Notes under the pieces: model-generated
The model's input: only the letters and a program-made list of their open reading frames with translations
The model's database searches: none
What the model was told of the DNA's origin: nothing
In this document: in pieces, positions 13,336 through 22,447 of the stretch
Layout: every line of letters starts with the position of its first letter
How positions within the stretch are numbered: the stretch's first letter is position 1
Assembly: GCF_019649055.1 (NCBI RefSeq)
Contig: NW_026570225.1
Coordinates: 1,550,001-1,614,000, forward strand
Reading direction: 5' to 3'
DNA from: Paramacrobiotus metropolitanus
Taxonomy: Eukaryota; Tardigrada; Eutardigrada; Parachela; Macrobiotidae
DNA length: 64,000 nt
Position numbers and translations under genes: made by a program

Positions 13336-14329
13336 CTATTGCTGAATTGCCTTTTGCCGCTTAAGAAATTCTATGACCTCTTTGGGCGGAGAATAGTCGA
13401 CGCAGCACGTCTCCGTCAGTCCACAGCCCTTTCCATCTCCCGATATCTGACTAGAACATTTGCGGGCAATGTCGCTGTCCTGCATGCACACTCCATGGTG
13501 GCTGCCCAGCGAATTCACCGCATTGATGGCCACACACTGTTTCGGTCCCTTTTGCACTTGGGCCGTCAGACCGAGGCCCTGGCCGGTCAGACCCAGTGCG
13601 CGCGTCTCGTTATTCAGGGCGTCCACACTGGCCGAACCAGTCAGTGTCACCGCATTGTTCGCGCTGTTAGAGCCACCGGGCACAGTTCCTTCACCGGATG
13701 ATCCGGATCCCTGGCCTCCCGCACCGGCCGATGGAGCCACGGTGGTTGTTTGGTAGAAATACGAAAATCGGTAGTTTTGAAAAGCTATATTCTGTTCGGT
13801 TACTACAGGTTGTGCGTATACCGGCGGGTTTGGAATGTCTACGATCGAACACGAAGATTGTTGAAATTAATACCCTACAGACCCGAGTATAGGGTAAAAT
13901 ATACGAGCTAGCTATTGAGGCAAAAATACTCATTCTCAGTTTCGTGTAAGTTTTGCAATCCGGAGGTAATGTGTACAGTCTACAGCACCTTTCGTCTTCT
14001 CATAAATATGGAACGCGGGCCTAACGCCTATCACTGAAAACTTTTTTTACTGGCAACAGATTCTATACTTATTAGTGGTCAGGTTATACAGTACTCATGG
14101 TCAGTCCTTATCATCGTATACGAGTTACTGACGCACACAAAGCTCTGCCAAACCAGCGCTGCGGCACTCCGATCCACGGAATCATCGGTGCGGTAGGAAA
14201 ATCTGATCCGAAATTCCCGAAAGAGCCACTTTGGGAGTAAGGATACGCCACAACGTATGCCATGACAAAAACCAGTTCTAATCCCATAAACATCATCGCG
14301 CCGGTCAGCATTCTCACTAGGCTCCTCAT
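13336..14329 (-). CDS. secreted protein with a clip-domain-like C-terminus
   Basis: Two exons, 14122-14329 and 13336-13838, join with matching phase 1 (donor GTATAC, acceptor GATCGTAG) to give about 236 residues. The N-terminus has a hydrophobic signal peptide (residues about 8-28, with the core FMGLELVFVMAYVVA), followed by an aromatic and proline-rich stretch and a Gly/Ser/Asn/Ala-rich linker. The C-terminal 60 residues contain six cysteines spaced C-x15-C-x9-C-x10-C-x5-CC, with glycines before the second and after the fourth. That is the layout of arthropod clip domains, which usually sit in front of trypsin-like proteases. No protease domain follows: the protein ends about 20 residues after the CC. 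It may be a regulator, matrix or defence protein. The gene lies directly downstream of the snoRNA host on the same strand, so a shared transcript is possible. The clip assignment rests on cysteine spacing only. Confidence 0.6.
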
Positions 14330-14737
14330 TGTTAGAAATTACGTAAAACTTTAATGAGATTTTCACCGACAAAAGATGATCACAAGGCCACAATGTTCAA
14401 ATGTCAACCTGGTCAAACCCTTGTTCAAAATGAACGTCTAAACTCAAACAAGCTGAAGCAACGTTCTGCCATCTCATCATGTCCGAAAAAAAAACATAAG
14501 CGGAAGATAAACACAACCGACGTACCAGTATTCAAAATATCACTCAAGCTCGAAAACTATTCGTGAATCGCGGCATATTTCCTCATGCGCGGCAGATCAG
14601 ACAGTGCTCAATACTCCATGCTCTAACCGAACAGCATCTTCGCACCTAAAAGGCCAAACAGACAATAAATCATAAGCATCACCGATGAGCAAATTGCCTA
14701 TGAACAAAAGTAGGATGGATACTGATTAATACGGCCA

Positions 14738-14798
14738 CTTCAGAAAGACTAATCGAAGTAATCATCTGCTTCAGTTGTCCCTATCTTTTTCATCATTT
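14738..14798 (-). ncRNA. box C/D snoRNA, two 28S rRNA guides
   Basis: Box C (ATGATGA, 14790-14796) and box D (CTGA, 14740-14743) enclose an internal CTGA (D') and GATGATT (C'). The guide before D' contains AGATAGGGACA, complementary to the 28S segment UGUCCCUAUCU. The guide before D contains TTCGATTAGTCTTTC, complementary to 28S GAAAGACUAAUCGAA over 15 bases. Both targets are highly conserved 28S sequence as I recall it. The RNA would direct 2'-O-methylation with fibrillarin. Confidence 0.85.
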
Positions 14799-14981
14799 GC
14801 TGTTAACCCTTGTTCCTGCAAGAAACTGTCGGCCATTTATAAATAAAACTTACGGATAGTAGCAGACACGATCACCGACAGTTGCCCGTAATTCCGAACA
14901 TCGCCCTGAAATGTGCTATAATTTAATGAACTTCGATACGCTGAAATTTTACAACTACCGAGTGCAAAACTATGTATTTGT

Positions 14982-15061
14982 TCTCAGACAGCCAAGGAAC
15001 GGTATTTTGGATAATCTACACTGAGCATGTTCAGCTGGCAGAATCATTTTTGTCATCATGA
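14982..15061 (-). ncRNA. box C/D snoRNA, 28S rRNA guide
   Basis: Box C is ATGATGA (15053-15059) and box D is CTGA (14984-14987). The D guide contains CCTTGGCTGT, complementary to 28S ACAGCCAAGG. A possible D' CTGA at 15031-15034 has no target that I recognise. The D box lies 79 bases upstream of the acceptor of exon 14854-14905. Confidence 0.75.
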
Positions 15062-15254
15062 TTTTCTAGTCTCACAAAAAAAGCTAAGTAACCTAGCAAA
15101 TTCGCTTCCTGTATCACATGACGTACCGTTCTTCCAATTAGAATGTATATTTCCGTTTATGGCTAGAAATCCGCCGTAATCTAGAACATAATTTTCTATC
15201 ATAAAGACTTCCACCAAAAAACGATAATTTTTTCGATTGATACGCTCCAAAAGG

Positions 15255-15314
15255 GTTCAGTACGGGTCATGTTGTAATCAGTATTTATAAGTGAGACTCC
15301 CGATATCATCACTA
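15255..15314 (-). ncRNA. box C/D snoRNA, possible 28S guide
   Basis: Box C is GTGATGA (15306-15312), D' is CTGA (15278-15281) and D is CTGA (15257-15260). The D' guide CTCACTTAT can pair with 28S AUAAGUGGG with one G-U pair. The D guide has no target I recognise. The D box is 77 bases from the acceptor of exon 15127-15180. Confidence 0.65.
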
Positions 15315-15461
15315 TCAACTGGCACATTTAATTTAGTCCTATCCAATTTACCAAATGAATCCATTCGACCAGCGACCCACTTCAACCACCACGGCTGAAA
15401 ACAGAACTAATAAGCTTATTTTGGAATGCTAAATAAAGATATTCAGAAGAGTTTTCAGTGA

Positions 15462-15534
15462 ATTCAGAACAAACTCATGCAGCATATACAGACTCAGTAT
15501 CGGTGTTGACGTTAAATAAAACAAATCATCATGT
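15462..15534 (-). ncRNA. box C/D snoRNA, 28S rRNA guide
   Basis: Box C is ATGATGA (15526-15532), D' is CTGA (15494-15497) and D is CTGA (15464-15467). The sequence CGTCAACACC upstream of D' is complementary to 28S GGUGUUGACG. It sits in the intron between exons 15594-15642 and 15352-15394. Confidence 0.7.
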
Positions 15535-15714
15535 TAACCAGGCAGAACGAAGGGAGATAACTGTGGTTTAGAAACTGCAAACGTCCGTCGTACCTGCCGA
15601 CTTTTGCACGCTCCACTGTGCCGGACCGGGTTCGGCGGCAGCCTGCAAATATTCATTGTCTTAAAGAATTTGCGAAATAAATTTCTTTCAACATCATCAT
15701 TTTAAACAGGTATC

Positions 15715-15786
15715 ATTCAAACTTATTGGTGGTAAGTTGAAGTCTCGTCATGCCGTATCAAGAGTAGCAAATAGATGTAATCACTT
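15715..15786 (-). ncRNA. divergent box C/D snoRNA, 28S guide
   Basis: The boxes are non-canonical: C is GTGATTA (15778-15784), D' is TTGA and D is TTGA (15717-15720). The D' guide TATTTGCTACT is complementary to 28S AGUAGCAAAUA, and GTTTGAAT before D matches the adjacent 28S AUUCAAAC. Position in the intron, 75 bases from the acceptor, fits the other snoRNAs. Confidence 0.6.
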
Positions 15787-16186
15787 TACCAGGAATACAC
15801 AGAAAGTACTGCAACAATAAGTTCGTATTTACCATCGGTAAGTGTTTTCCGACTTGGCTGCTCATTTCCCATTTGGCGTATAAACTGCAGGAAAATCAAA
15901 CAGTAAGATAAGGAAGTTCGATTTTAATTCCCCGTATTATTTCTGATTTCCCTCAGAGACCTAAGTACCAGTGGAAATCATTTTGCTTTGCAGCAATCCC
16001 AGAAATGTATCAGCACTAGGATAATGAAAGTTCGAACAAATAAATTATACGTATAAATTTACCTTTCAATCATAACCCCTTTGTTTAACAATTCCCGGTG
16101 AGGTCATCTGAAAATAAATACGCATGAACTAAACAGTCATACTGGAAAGAAAAAAGTCCAAATAATTTGTACTGGCATTTCATGAT

Positions 16187-16248
16187 TTCAGATAGAGCTA
16201 ATATGATTTTGTTATCATCATGTTCTATGTGAGCTGGTATCTCATCAA
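16187..16248 (-). ncRNA. box C/D snoRNA, 18S rRNA guide
   Basis: Box D is CTGA (16189-16192). Two C-like boxes are present, TTGATGA (16240-16246) and ATGATGA (16215-16221), so the second may be C'. The guide TATTAGCTCTA is complementary to 18S UAGAGCUAAUA. The D box is 82 bases from the acceptor of exon 16063-16107. Confidence 0.75.
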
Positions 16249-16437
16249 ATCAGGAAGTCAATTTAAATGCAAGATGACCATTAAACTTTTCCTGTGAGCT
16301 TACCAAAGGGAAGACTTCCAATTTTGAGTGCCGTTAAACCATACCAACGAAAGAAATCTACAACCAGGAAAACAAGCCAAATCAGTACTTATGTTCTTTA
16401 TGGCACAAAAAAATCTTTACGGGAGCTTTGACACGCT

Positions 16438-16504
16438 TTTCAGTTAGGCAAACAGTTTTTTGTCACAATGAATCTCAAAGGTGTCCTAAGAAATATCATC
16501 ATAA
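16438..16504 (-). ncRNA. box C/D snoRNA, 28S AGGUGUCCUAAG guide (copy 1)
   Basis: Box C is ATGATGA (16496-16502) and D is CTGA (16440-16443). The D' guide CTTAGGACACCT, followed by a TTGA-type D' box, is complementary to 28S AGGUGUCCUAAG over 12 bases. It shares this guide with the snoRNA at 16742-16819 but differs in its 3' half. Confidence 0.8.
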
Positions 16505-16741
16505 AACAAAGCGCTTCTTTTACAGCTTCTTCCACAACCCGACAGTTTCAACAGCTTTATAATTTTTATAAACTAATCATACTAACACTTACGATTGTAG
16601 TTTCACTTCTCTCGTCGGAGTAAAGTCTTCATCTTCCCATGTCGCAGCAAATTAATCGACCTGTAAATCGTAATCATAAAAATTCGGCAACAACCATACT
16701 CAATTAAGACAAGTACTCAACGACAGTGAAACTGAATTTGA

Positions 16742-16819
16742 AGTCAGACAGTACGAATACAAATTTTCTTGTCTGTTATCACGGCGAATCAAAAGGTGTC
16801 CTAAGATTTGTCATCATTC
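16742..16819 (-). ncRNA. box C/D snoRNA, two 28S guides (copy 2)
   Basis: Box C is ATGATGA (16811-16817) and D is CTGA (16744-16747). The D' guide CTTAGGACACCT matches 28S AGGUGUCCUAAG. The D guide TGTATTCGTACTG is complementary over 13 bases to 28S CAGUACGAAUACA. The D box is 84 bases from the acceptor of exon 16593-16660. Confidence 0.85.
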
Positions 16820-17033
16820 TTCGAGAGTCGGCTTGTACTCCAAAGCTTATAAGCACTGTTATACTACCTACATCACCTACCACTTACCAGTAATCAGACT
16901 CATGAATTACTGTCCAACAGACTTGCAGGTCTTCAAGCTAGATCGTTTTCGCCTCTCTGAAACAAAAATAAAATCGTAAACTATAAATGCATCTCAAAAA
17001 ATCCGGGACATGGCAATCTAAATTTAGCAATTT

Positions 17034-17094
17034 CATCAGAGAGGGCAAGTTATTGTCGTCAAAAAACCTAGGTAACGTAAACTAATCATCACTT
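17034..17094 (-). ncRNA. box C/D snoRNA, 18S rRNA guide
   Basis: Box C is GTGATGA (17086-17092) and D is CTGA (17036-17039). The D guide ACTTGCCCTC is complementary to 18S GAGGGCAAGU, next to the universally conserved GUGCCAGC loop. The D box is 80 bases from the acceptor of exon 16888-16956. Confidence 0.8.
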
Positions 17095-17201
17095 CTGAGA
17101 CTTCTCATTGACTGCTCAAACTTTCTCGACAAGAACTGCGAAAACTCACCGGTCCGAGCAGCTCCTCGCAGACATGTCCAAGGTTCGCCAAGTTCTTCAG
17201 T

Positions 17202-18230
17202 CTGAAATTATTTCGTAGAGATCAGGTTTCTCGTCAAAACCGTGCATGCCATGTTATCACTTTTAAAATAAATCTTGAAAAACCGAGGCAGACATACATG
17301 AGAAATAATCAAACTGTAAAACGGACGGAGTAGCACTAGTCTTATTTGAGAAACTCAACCCACACGATCAAACTTTCAAGCGGTCCCCCGCTACCGGCAT
17401 ATTACGCAATTTTTTCGTTTATTTTCTGGTAAGAAGCTTGCATTAGTGATGAACTGCTTTCCTGCTGTCAGGCGCACCAATGTCATTTCAAAATATAGTA
17501 CTTAATTCAAACTCGAAATCATTAAATGATTAAATGCTATAAATTATGTAATATGGGAAACCGTCAGAGATCTTGGTGGAAGGTCGTCAAAATGCACTCT
17601 GTGCATTCAGAGTCCAGATCTGTTTCATCACCCCAGTTCCCCGAATTATTAAATCTTTTAAACCCATTACATCAGCAACAGCAGCAACCACTACGCCTAT
17701 CATTAAAATCGTTTTCGTCCATACCTATCACTACGGACTACGGAGTACGGATCACTTTGCCGGTGAAGTTCCCGTCGCGACTATCAGCGCACTGTAGGAC
17801 GGCAGACCATCCATCACGGACATGTTCTTTCAAACCAAACCGCAATTCAAGAAATTCCAGTCGGAGGGCAAAACAGAAACCCGAAAAAGATTTCGCAACT
17901 CAAGAACTACAAAATTCAAGAACTTCCTCAGAAATTCGGTACAAAACTTGAAAAACCTGAAAATCATCACAATTCACAACTTGAACCTGGAGTTTCAAGT
18001 TTAAATACAGTGCGCCGTACGGTAGGTAACTAGGTACATAGCTACTAGCGACTTCGCATACTCGAATCGACGCGGACCGCGAGTGCAGTACTTACTGGAA
18101 GAGAGAACTCAGAGAAGCACTTGCCGCGAGTCGAATCATGTTTGGTGTCAATGCCGAAGCAAATCCCGCCATGGTCCACATGGTGGTCCCATACCATTAG
18201 ATATTTTGGTTTTGATTTTTTATTAACTTT
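17202..18230. other. no confident gene
   Basis: This stretch should hold the 5' end and promoter of the snoRNA host (minus strand). The longest open frame, 17526-17951 (+), has low-complexity composition with a short Gln run, and I see no domain in it. Confidence 0.4.
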
Positions 18231-18233
18231 TTT

Positions 18234-18540
18234 GGAAATGGCTATCCTCAAAACCCTGGCATCACAATTGGCTATTGACTATTGTCAGCACCTTTCACCT
18301 CGTTTTGGCTGTTCGCACCACTTTTCAAGTGAATTTTTCACACCACTTTTGGCTTTTCCCCGGCCACAAAAAAAACAAAAAGCAGTTAAATGCAATAAAA
18401 AAGGGGGAATAAATTCCGAATAGTCAAAACAGGGGTGCGAAGATAGCGACAATAGTCCAAAGTGGTGTTAGAATTCCTTTCAAAAAAGTGGTGGGAATAG
18501 CCATAACGGGGTGCGAGATGGTGGGATTAGCCACACCCTA
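18234..18540. repeat. imperfect inverted repeat (foldback element)
   Basis: Sequence near 18240-18300 (GGCTATCCTCAAAACCCTGG and following) is partly inverted at 18430-18540 (GGGTGCGAGATGG and GGGAATAGCC). The middle has CACCACTTTT units in both orientations. It resembles a decayed miniature inverted-repeat element. Its boundaries are uncertain. Confidence 0.45.
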
Positions 18541-18550
18541 ATTTTTTGCG

Positions 18551-19252
18551 TGTCCGAACATTTCGGCATAGGACATTTCGGCATAAGACATTTCGGCATG
18601 AGGGCATTTCGGCATGCGAATATTTCTGCTGTTTTCTAACGTTTTCTTATGAATTCTTATATCTTAGGTTTTCTTAGGCTTTCTTGGGTTTTCTTTGGTT
18701 TCTTAGGCTTTCTTAGGTTTCTTGGGTTCTTAGGATTCTTATGCTTTCTTAGGTTTTTGTAGAGTTACTTAGTTTATAAAATCCTCGCGTTTTTTAAATA
18801 TGATTTTGCAAGTTTTCTAATGTATCTCATGCAAACCTACGTTTTCTTATTTTTATAAGGTTTCGGTTTTGCATGTTTGGCATGTTTTAGGTTTACTAGG
18901 TTTTAGGCCTTCTGAAGTTTTAGTTTTTTTTTAAATTCTATGGATTTTTTCTTAACTTTCTTAACTTGGATAAAATCGGCTTATAGGTTTCTTACCATGG
19001 TCATAATGTTATTAGCACAAGCCAGTTACAACGCATGAGTTTTACAACAAAAACAGCATTACAGTTACAATCTAATTTATCCGCTCCTTCCGCCATGGTC
19101 AGGTATTATGATACTATTATCATTATAAACATTTTATGCCGAAATGTCCTTATGCCGAATTGTCCTTATGCCGAAATGTCCATATGCCGAAATGTCTTAT
19201 GCCGAAGTGTCCAATGCCGAAATGTCCCTATGCCGAAATGTCGGTACGCCAT
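18551..19252. repeat. foldback element with ATTTCGGCATARGAC tandem arms
   Basis: The left arm (18556-18620) has about four copies of CATTTCGGCATARGA. The right arm (19136-19250) has about seven copies of the reverse complement, TATGCCGAAATGTCC. The interior is rich in TTTCTTAGGTTTT-like units. The structure is a terminal tandem array facing an inverted tandem array, as in foldback transposons. No coding capacity is visible. Confidence 0.75.
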
Positions 19253-19793
19253 TTTTGTGAAGATGTTATAAAATTCAAACAATAGTCTGTTACATAGCGC
19301 TGACTTTTTTTAAAAGTCGCTGAGAAGACTGCCCGAATCAAAGTCCATTGAGATAACGCAAAACAACCACTACCGTGATAACACATGAACTGTTATGACG
19401 GCAGCTGTGAACGCGAAGTAAAAACACGTACTAGACATCTAAGTGGAGCAAGCTGGCATCGATGGTGAGTGCAGTGCCGAAATAAAAAGCTACTCGGGAG
19501 TAGGTTTTCATTTCGGCATAACGTTTACAACAGTGATGTCCCGTTTTTTTCACGGGCTCGGTAAATCACGGGAAATTCCCGCACCCCGCACCCGCTTTTG
19601 GCTCGGAAGCGGTAGCGGGAGGCTTTCTGCTCGGATCGGGTGCGGTCGGGAATAAAGCCTGATTAGTATACCCGCCCGCTACTCGGGAAAACACGGGATT
19701 TCTTAGAATTAAAAAAATTTTATAGAATTTCTAGCAATTTTCGCAGCCAAAAAGTGCGTCAGCTTCGCGCTTCGCGCGAAAGTTGGTGTCTTA

Positions 19794-20451
19794 GGGTGGG
19801 TCTCAGATTCAAAGCGCATCTAGCTGCGATACAGCGACTCCAGTCTCCTCGCGAGGTGGCATCGAGTATCGTATCTGTAACCGTGGCCACGGATACAGCG
19901 GCACCGGCCATCATTTCGGAAACCAATTTCGGAAACCGTTCATTTCGGAAACGTTCACTTCGGAAACCAATTTCGGAAACCGTTCATTTCGGAAACGTTC
20001 ACTTCGGAAACCATTAATTTCGGAAATCACAAATTTCCGAAATAATCAAGAAACAAAAGAAAACATAATAAGAATAACAAAAGAATTCATAAAAAAATAA
20101 TACAGTAACTCAAGGAAGCATAAAAATCTAAGAAAAGTTTAGAAAATAAGAAAACCTAATAAAACTTAAGAAAAAATAGGAATAACAAAAGAAAACATAA
20201 AAACGGAAGAAAACCTGAAAATACGAAACCTAAAAATACACTTGGATAATAACATAAGAAAGAAGCACGAGACAGCCTAAGCATAAGAATAGTATAAACA
20301 TAAGAAAACCGAATAAAATTTTTCTGTTGTTTTCACAAAGAATGGTTTTCAAAATGAATGGTTTCCGAAATGAATGGACACCCATACGGCCACCTCGTGT
20401 GGTTGAGCTACAATGCCATAGCGAGATTTGCTTCGAATCAGAGTCCCACCC
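19794..20451. mobile_element. nested MITE, Harbinger-like (TTA duplication)
   Basis: It lies inside the hAT-like element. The left terminus GGGTGGGTCTCAGATTC is inverted at the right end (GAATCAGAGTCCCACCC), and TTA lies outside both ends (19791-19793, 20452-20454). A 3-base TTA duplication is typical of PIF/Harbinger; a Tc1-type TA duplication remains possible. Its centre is a foldback array, listed separately. Confidence 0.7.
19910..20380. repeat. foldback core with TTTCGGAAACC arms
   Basis: The left side repeats CATTTCGGAAACGTTC and AATTTCGGAAACC. The right side has the inverse, GGTTTCCGAAATGAATGG. The interior is A-rich with AAGAAAACCTAA units, the reverse complement of the TTAGGTTTTCTT units inside the element at 18551-19252, so the two are probably related. 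Confidence 0.65.
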
Positions 20452-21362
20452 TTAGGCACTGTGCTGGATCAAAATTACAAATGTAATAAGCGGCGGCTTG
20501 CTCGTGACGGAAACGTGGGTTTCGAAAGGAAATCGAATTGTTGATGGCGATAATAATATATTTATGGCAATTCTATAATTATAATTAAGAGCCAGGCTCA
20601 GTTTTTCTGAAAAATAAAAAGTAAGATTTATCATGCAGGTGACAGCAGGTCTAGTCTTCTAAAAAATGCCTATCCGTTAAACTTTTTGCGAAACTTTATC
20701 ACAAAAATTTTGTAATAAATTTGTAACAATTATGGAAATTATTGATTCATTGAAAATCGGGAATCGGAGCGGGTTGCGGGACGGTCCGAGCGCTCGGGTG
20801 CGGGAGCGGGTGCGGGAAAGTTTTTGATCGTGAAAGTGCGCTCCGGACATGAAAAACTGCAAACGGGACATCACTGGTTTACAAAGTTGTGGGTGTGCTA
20901 TATTTCATATCGCCAATCCGTGCTCTTGCGCTTATCTCGGATGGACTTTGGTTTTGACGGCTAGTAAGGCAAACAGATCAACCGTCACGGCATGTAACGG
21001 ACTAATATAACAGTCCAGAGACCCAGCGGCCGGCATGTCTGGATCGCATTGTAGACAGCCAATTTAATGATTCATAAATAAATGTTAAATTGTTTTTGTT
21101 TTATAAATTAATGTAGATTATAAATCGTTGAGCCAGCTATGTAGTTCTTGGGTACGGGAGCGCGGGACCATTTAGCTCTAAACTGTATGCACTGGGCAGT
21201 CGGGTGCTCTGGATTCGTACCGGTCCCCTTTTAAATTTTTTGATCAACGAACATCCAAATATTATATGCAGCATTTTGGTATTTCTGTAAATATTTGTTT
21301 GAAGAAACAGTAAAGACTACACACTTTGATTGATTCCAATCATGTAAAAAAATTTCCAAAAA

Positions 21363-21433
21363 TGCGTTGTCCGGGAATCGAACCCGGGTCGCCCGCGTGG
21401 CAGGCGAGCATTCTACCACTGAACCAACAACGC
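21363..21433 (-). tRNA. tRNA-Gly(GCC)
   Basis: The 71-base minus-strand sequence forms a perfect 7-bp acceptor stem (GCGTTGT/ACAACGC), has the A box TGGTTCAGTGGTAGA, an anticodon arm CTCGCCTGCCACGCGGG with anticodon GCC, and the B box GGTTCGATTCC. The discriminator base is A. There is no intron and CCA is not encoded, as expected for a nuclear eukaryotic tRNA. Confidence 0.96.
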
Positions 21434-22447
21434 TTGCTTCTGTTGAATACTGTGCAACAATTGACATAGTGGCAGATGCTTTTCTTTGAAATTAACCTTT
21501 CGCTGCAGTTTTTTTAAGTGTACAGTACTCGTACATTACGTTACAGTACGCTGTACAGTCATTACTCTAGAATCCTAGATTCAAGAATCGTCACACCAAT
21601 AACGTCATGGTTCTGCGTTAATTATGTTTTTGAAGAAAACAGATTTATTTGCGGTGTACTACTTAACTCGCTTATTTCTAAATTTGTTTGTTTGTGAAAT
21701 TATTTCGAAAAATTACGGGCCATGGGAGACGGAACTGCAAAGCTCAGTTATAAGGTTGGAAACAGCACAGCTACCGCCACAGGCCACTGAGGCCAGAAAC
21801 GGATGAAAGAGTTTTTCAGGCAGCGGTTAATGAGGAAAGGCGATAATTATTAATTATCTTGTGTGTCGGTGACACTGTGTGATGGGTACAGTCCCTGATC
21901 AGGATATACTGTAAGTTATCAACAGTATCATACAGGAAGTGTTTTTGTTACTCAGGATCAGTTTGTGTATACTGTACTTACCATTAGATCGCTTACATCA
22001 CTTACATCATACAATGTAATACTTTATACTTATTAAAGTTTAAAAATTTGATAAATTATTTTACTGACAAGGAGTGGCGATTAATTTGCCGCTGAGTTTT
22101 GTTTTACTGTGGTCTTTCTAACCGGAAGTCTATCCCGAACCCATACGAAGCTTCGAGCGGGTCGGTTTGATACTGCAGCGTCGCAACAAGTAGACGCCTA
22201 TGGAGGGGGCTGCGGTAATCGCCGAACGGTGTGGCATTTTAGTTCCCACTTTCCTAGACTAAAAAAGTGATAGAGCTCATTTGTATTTGTGATGCTTGTG
22301 TTTGTTATTCAGTTATTGTACTGTATTGTGCATTTTTGGAGAGTTCGATGTCGCTCCTTAAAGTCTCCTTTCATACAAGTGTTATTTCTGTTTAGTTACA
22401 TGGATTAACGATCTGTACTATACTCGCAATCTGTCCCAACTCGCAAG
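21434..22447. other. intergenic, LARP7 upstream region
   Basis: No gene is recognisable. This holds the 5' flank and probably the leader of LARP7. Short near-repeats of GTACAGTACTCGTAC occur near 21520. Confidence 0.5.

Larger units (their letters stand above)
14854..17201 (-). ncRNA. multi-snoRNA host gene (spliced, non-coding exons)
   Basis: On the minus strand I can place ten short exons with AG acceptors and GT donors: 17150-17201, 16888-16956, 16593-16660, 16304-16357, 16063-16107, 15833-15884, 15594-15642, 15352-15394, 15127-15180 and 14854-14905. Exon 16888-16956 has stops in all three frames, so the spliced RNA is unlikely to encode a protein along its length. Nearly every intron, plus the one below the last exon, contains one box C/D element. 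In seven the D box lies about 70-84 bases from the downstream acceptor. This is the architecture of animal snoRNA host genes such as UHG and GAS5, where the snoRNAs are the product and the spliced exons are by-products. The true 5' end is unknown, probably above 17.2 kb. A further exon below 14.70 kb is likely, and the clip-like gene could be its 3' continuation. Confidence 0.75.
19531..20876. mobile_element. non-autonomous hAT-like element with 8-bp target duplication
   Basis: Both ends carry the 16-base inverted repeat CAGTGATGTCCCGTTT, and the element is flanked by an exact 8-base direct repeat GTTTACAA (19523-19530 and 20877-20884). CAG-type termini and 8-base duplications are the hAT signature. 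The internal ends are GC-rich, with repeated GGGTGCGGGA-like words. There is no transposase frame. It hosts the nested element at 19794-20451. Confidence 0.88.

Noticed and set aside
14467-14480. ATGATGA C box near 14.47 kb
   Set aside because: No D box at a usable distance on the same strand.
15951-16030. Tenth C/D snoRNA in the intron 15885-16062
   Set aside because: A CTGA lies at the right distance from the acceptor, but there is no acceptable C box and no rRNA match that I recognise.
17222-17260. C/D-like pair upstream of the first host exon
   Set aside because: The boxes are only about 30 bases apart and the D box is 21 bases from the acceptor, unlike the others.
17526-17951. 141-residue frame with a Gln run
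   Set aside because: Low complexity with overlapping open frames, typical of chance.
21159-21230. Possible second tRNA about 130 bases below tRNA-Gly (GGGACC/GGTCCC ends, GGATTCGTACC box)
   Set aside because: The anticodon arm does not fold with a five-base stem and seven-base loop, and the A box is poor; at most a tRNA-like relic.
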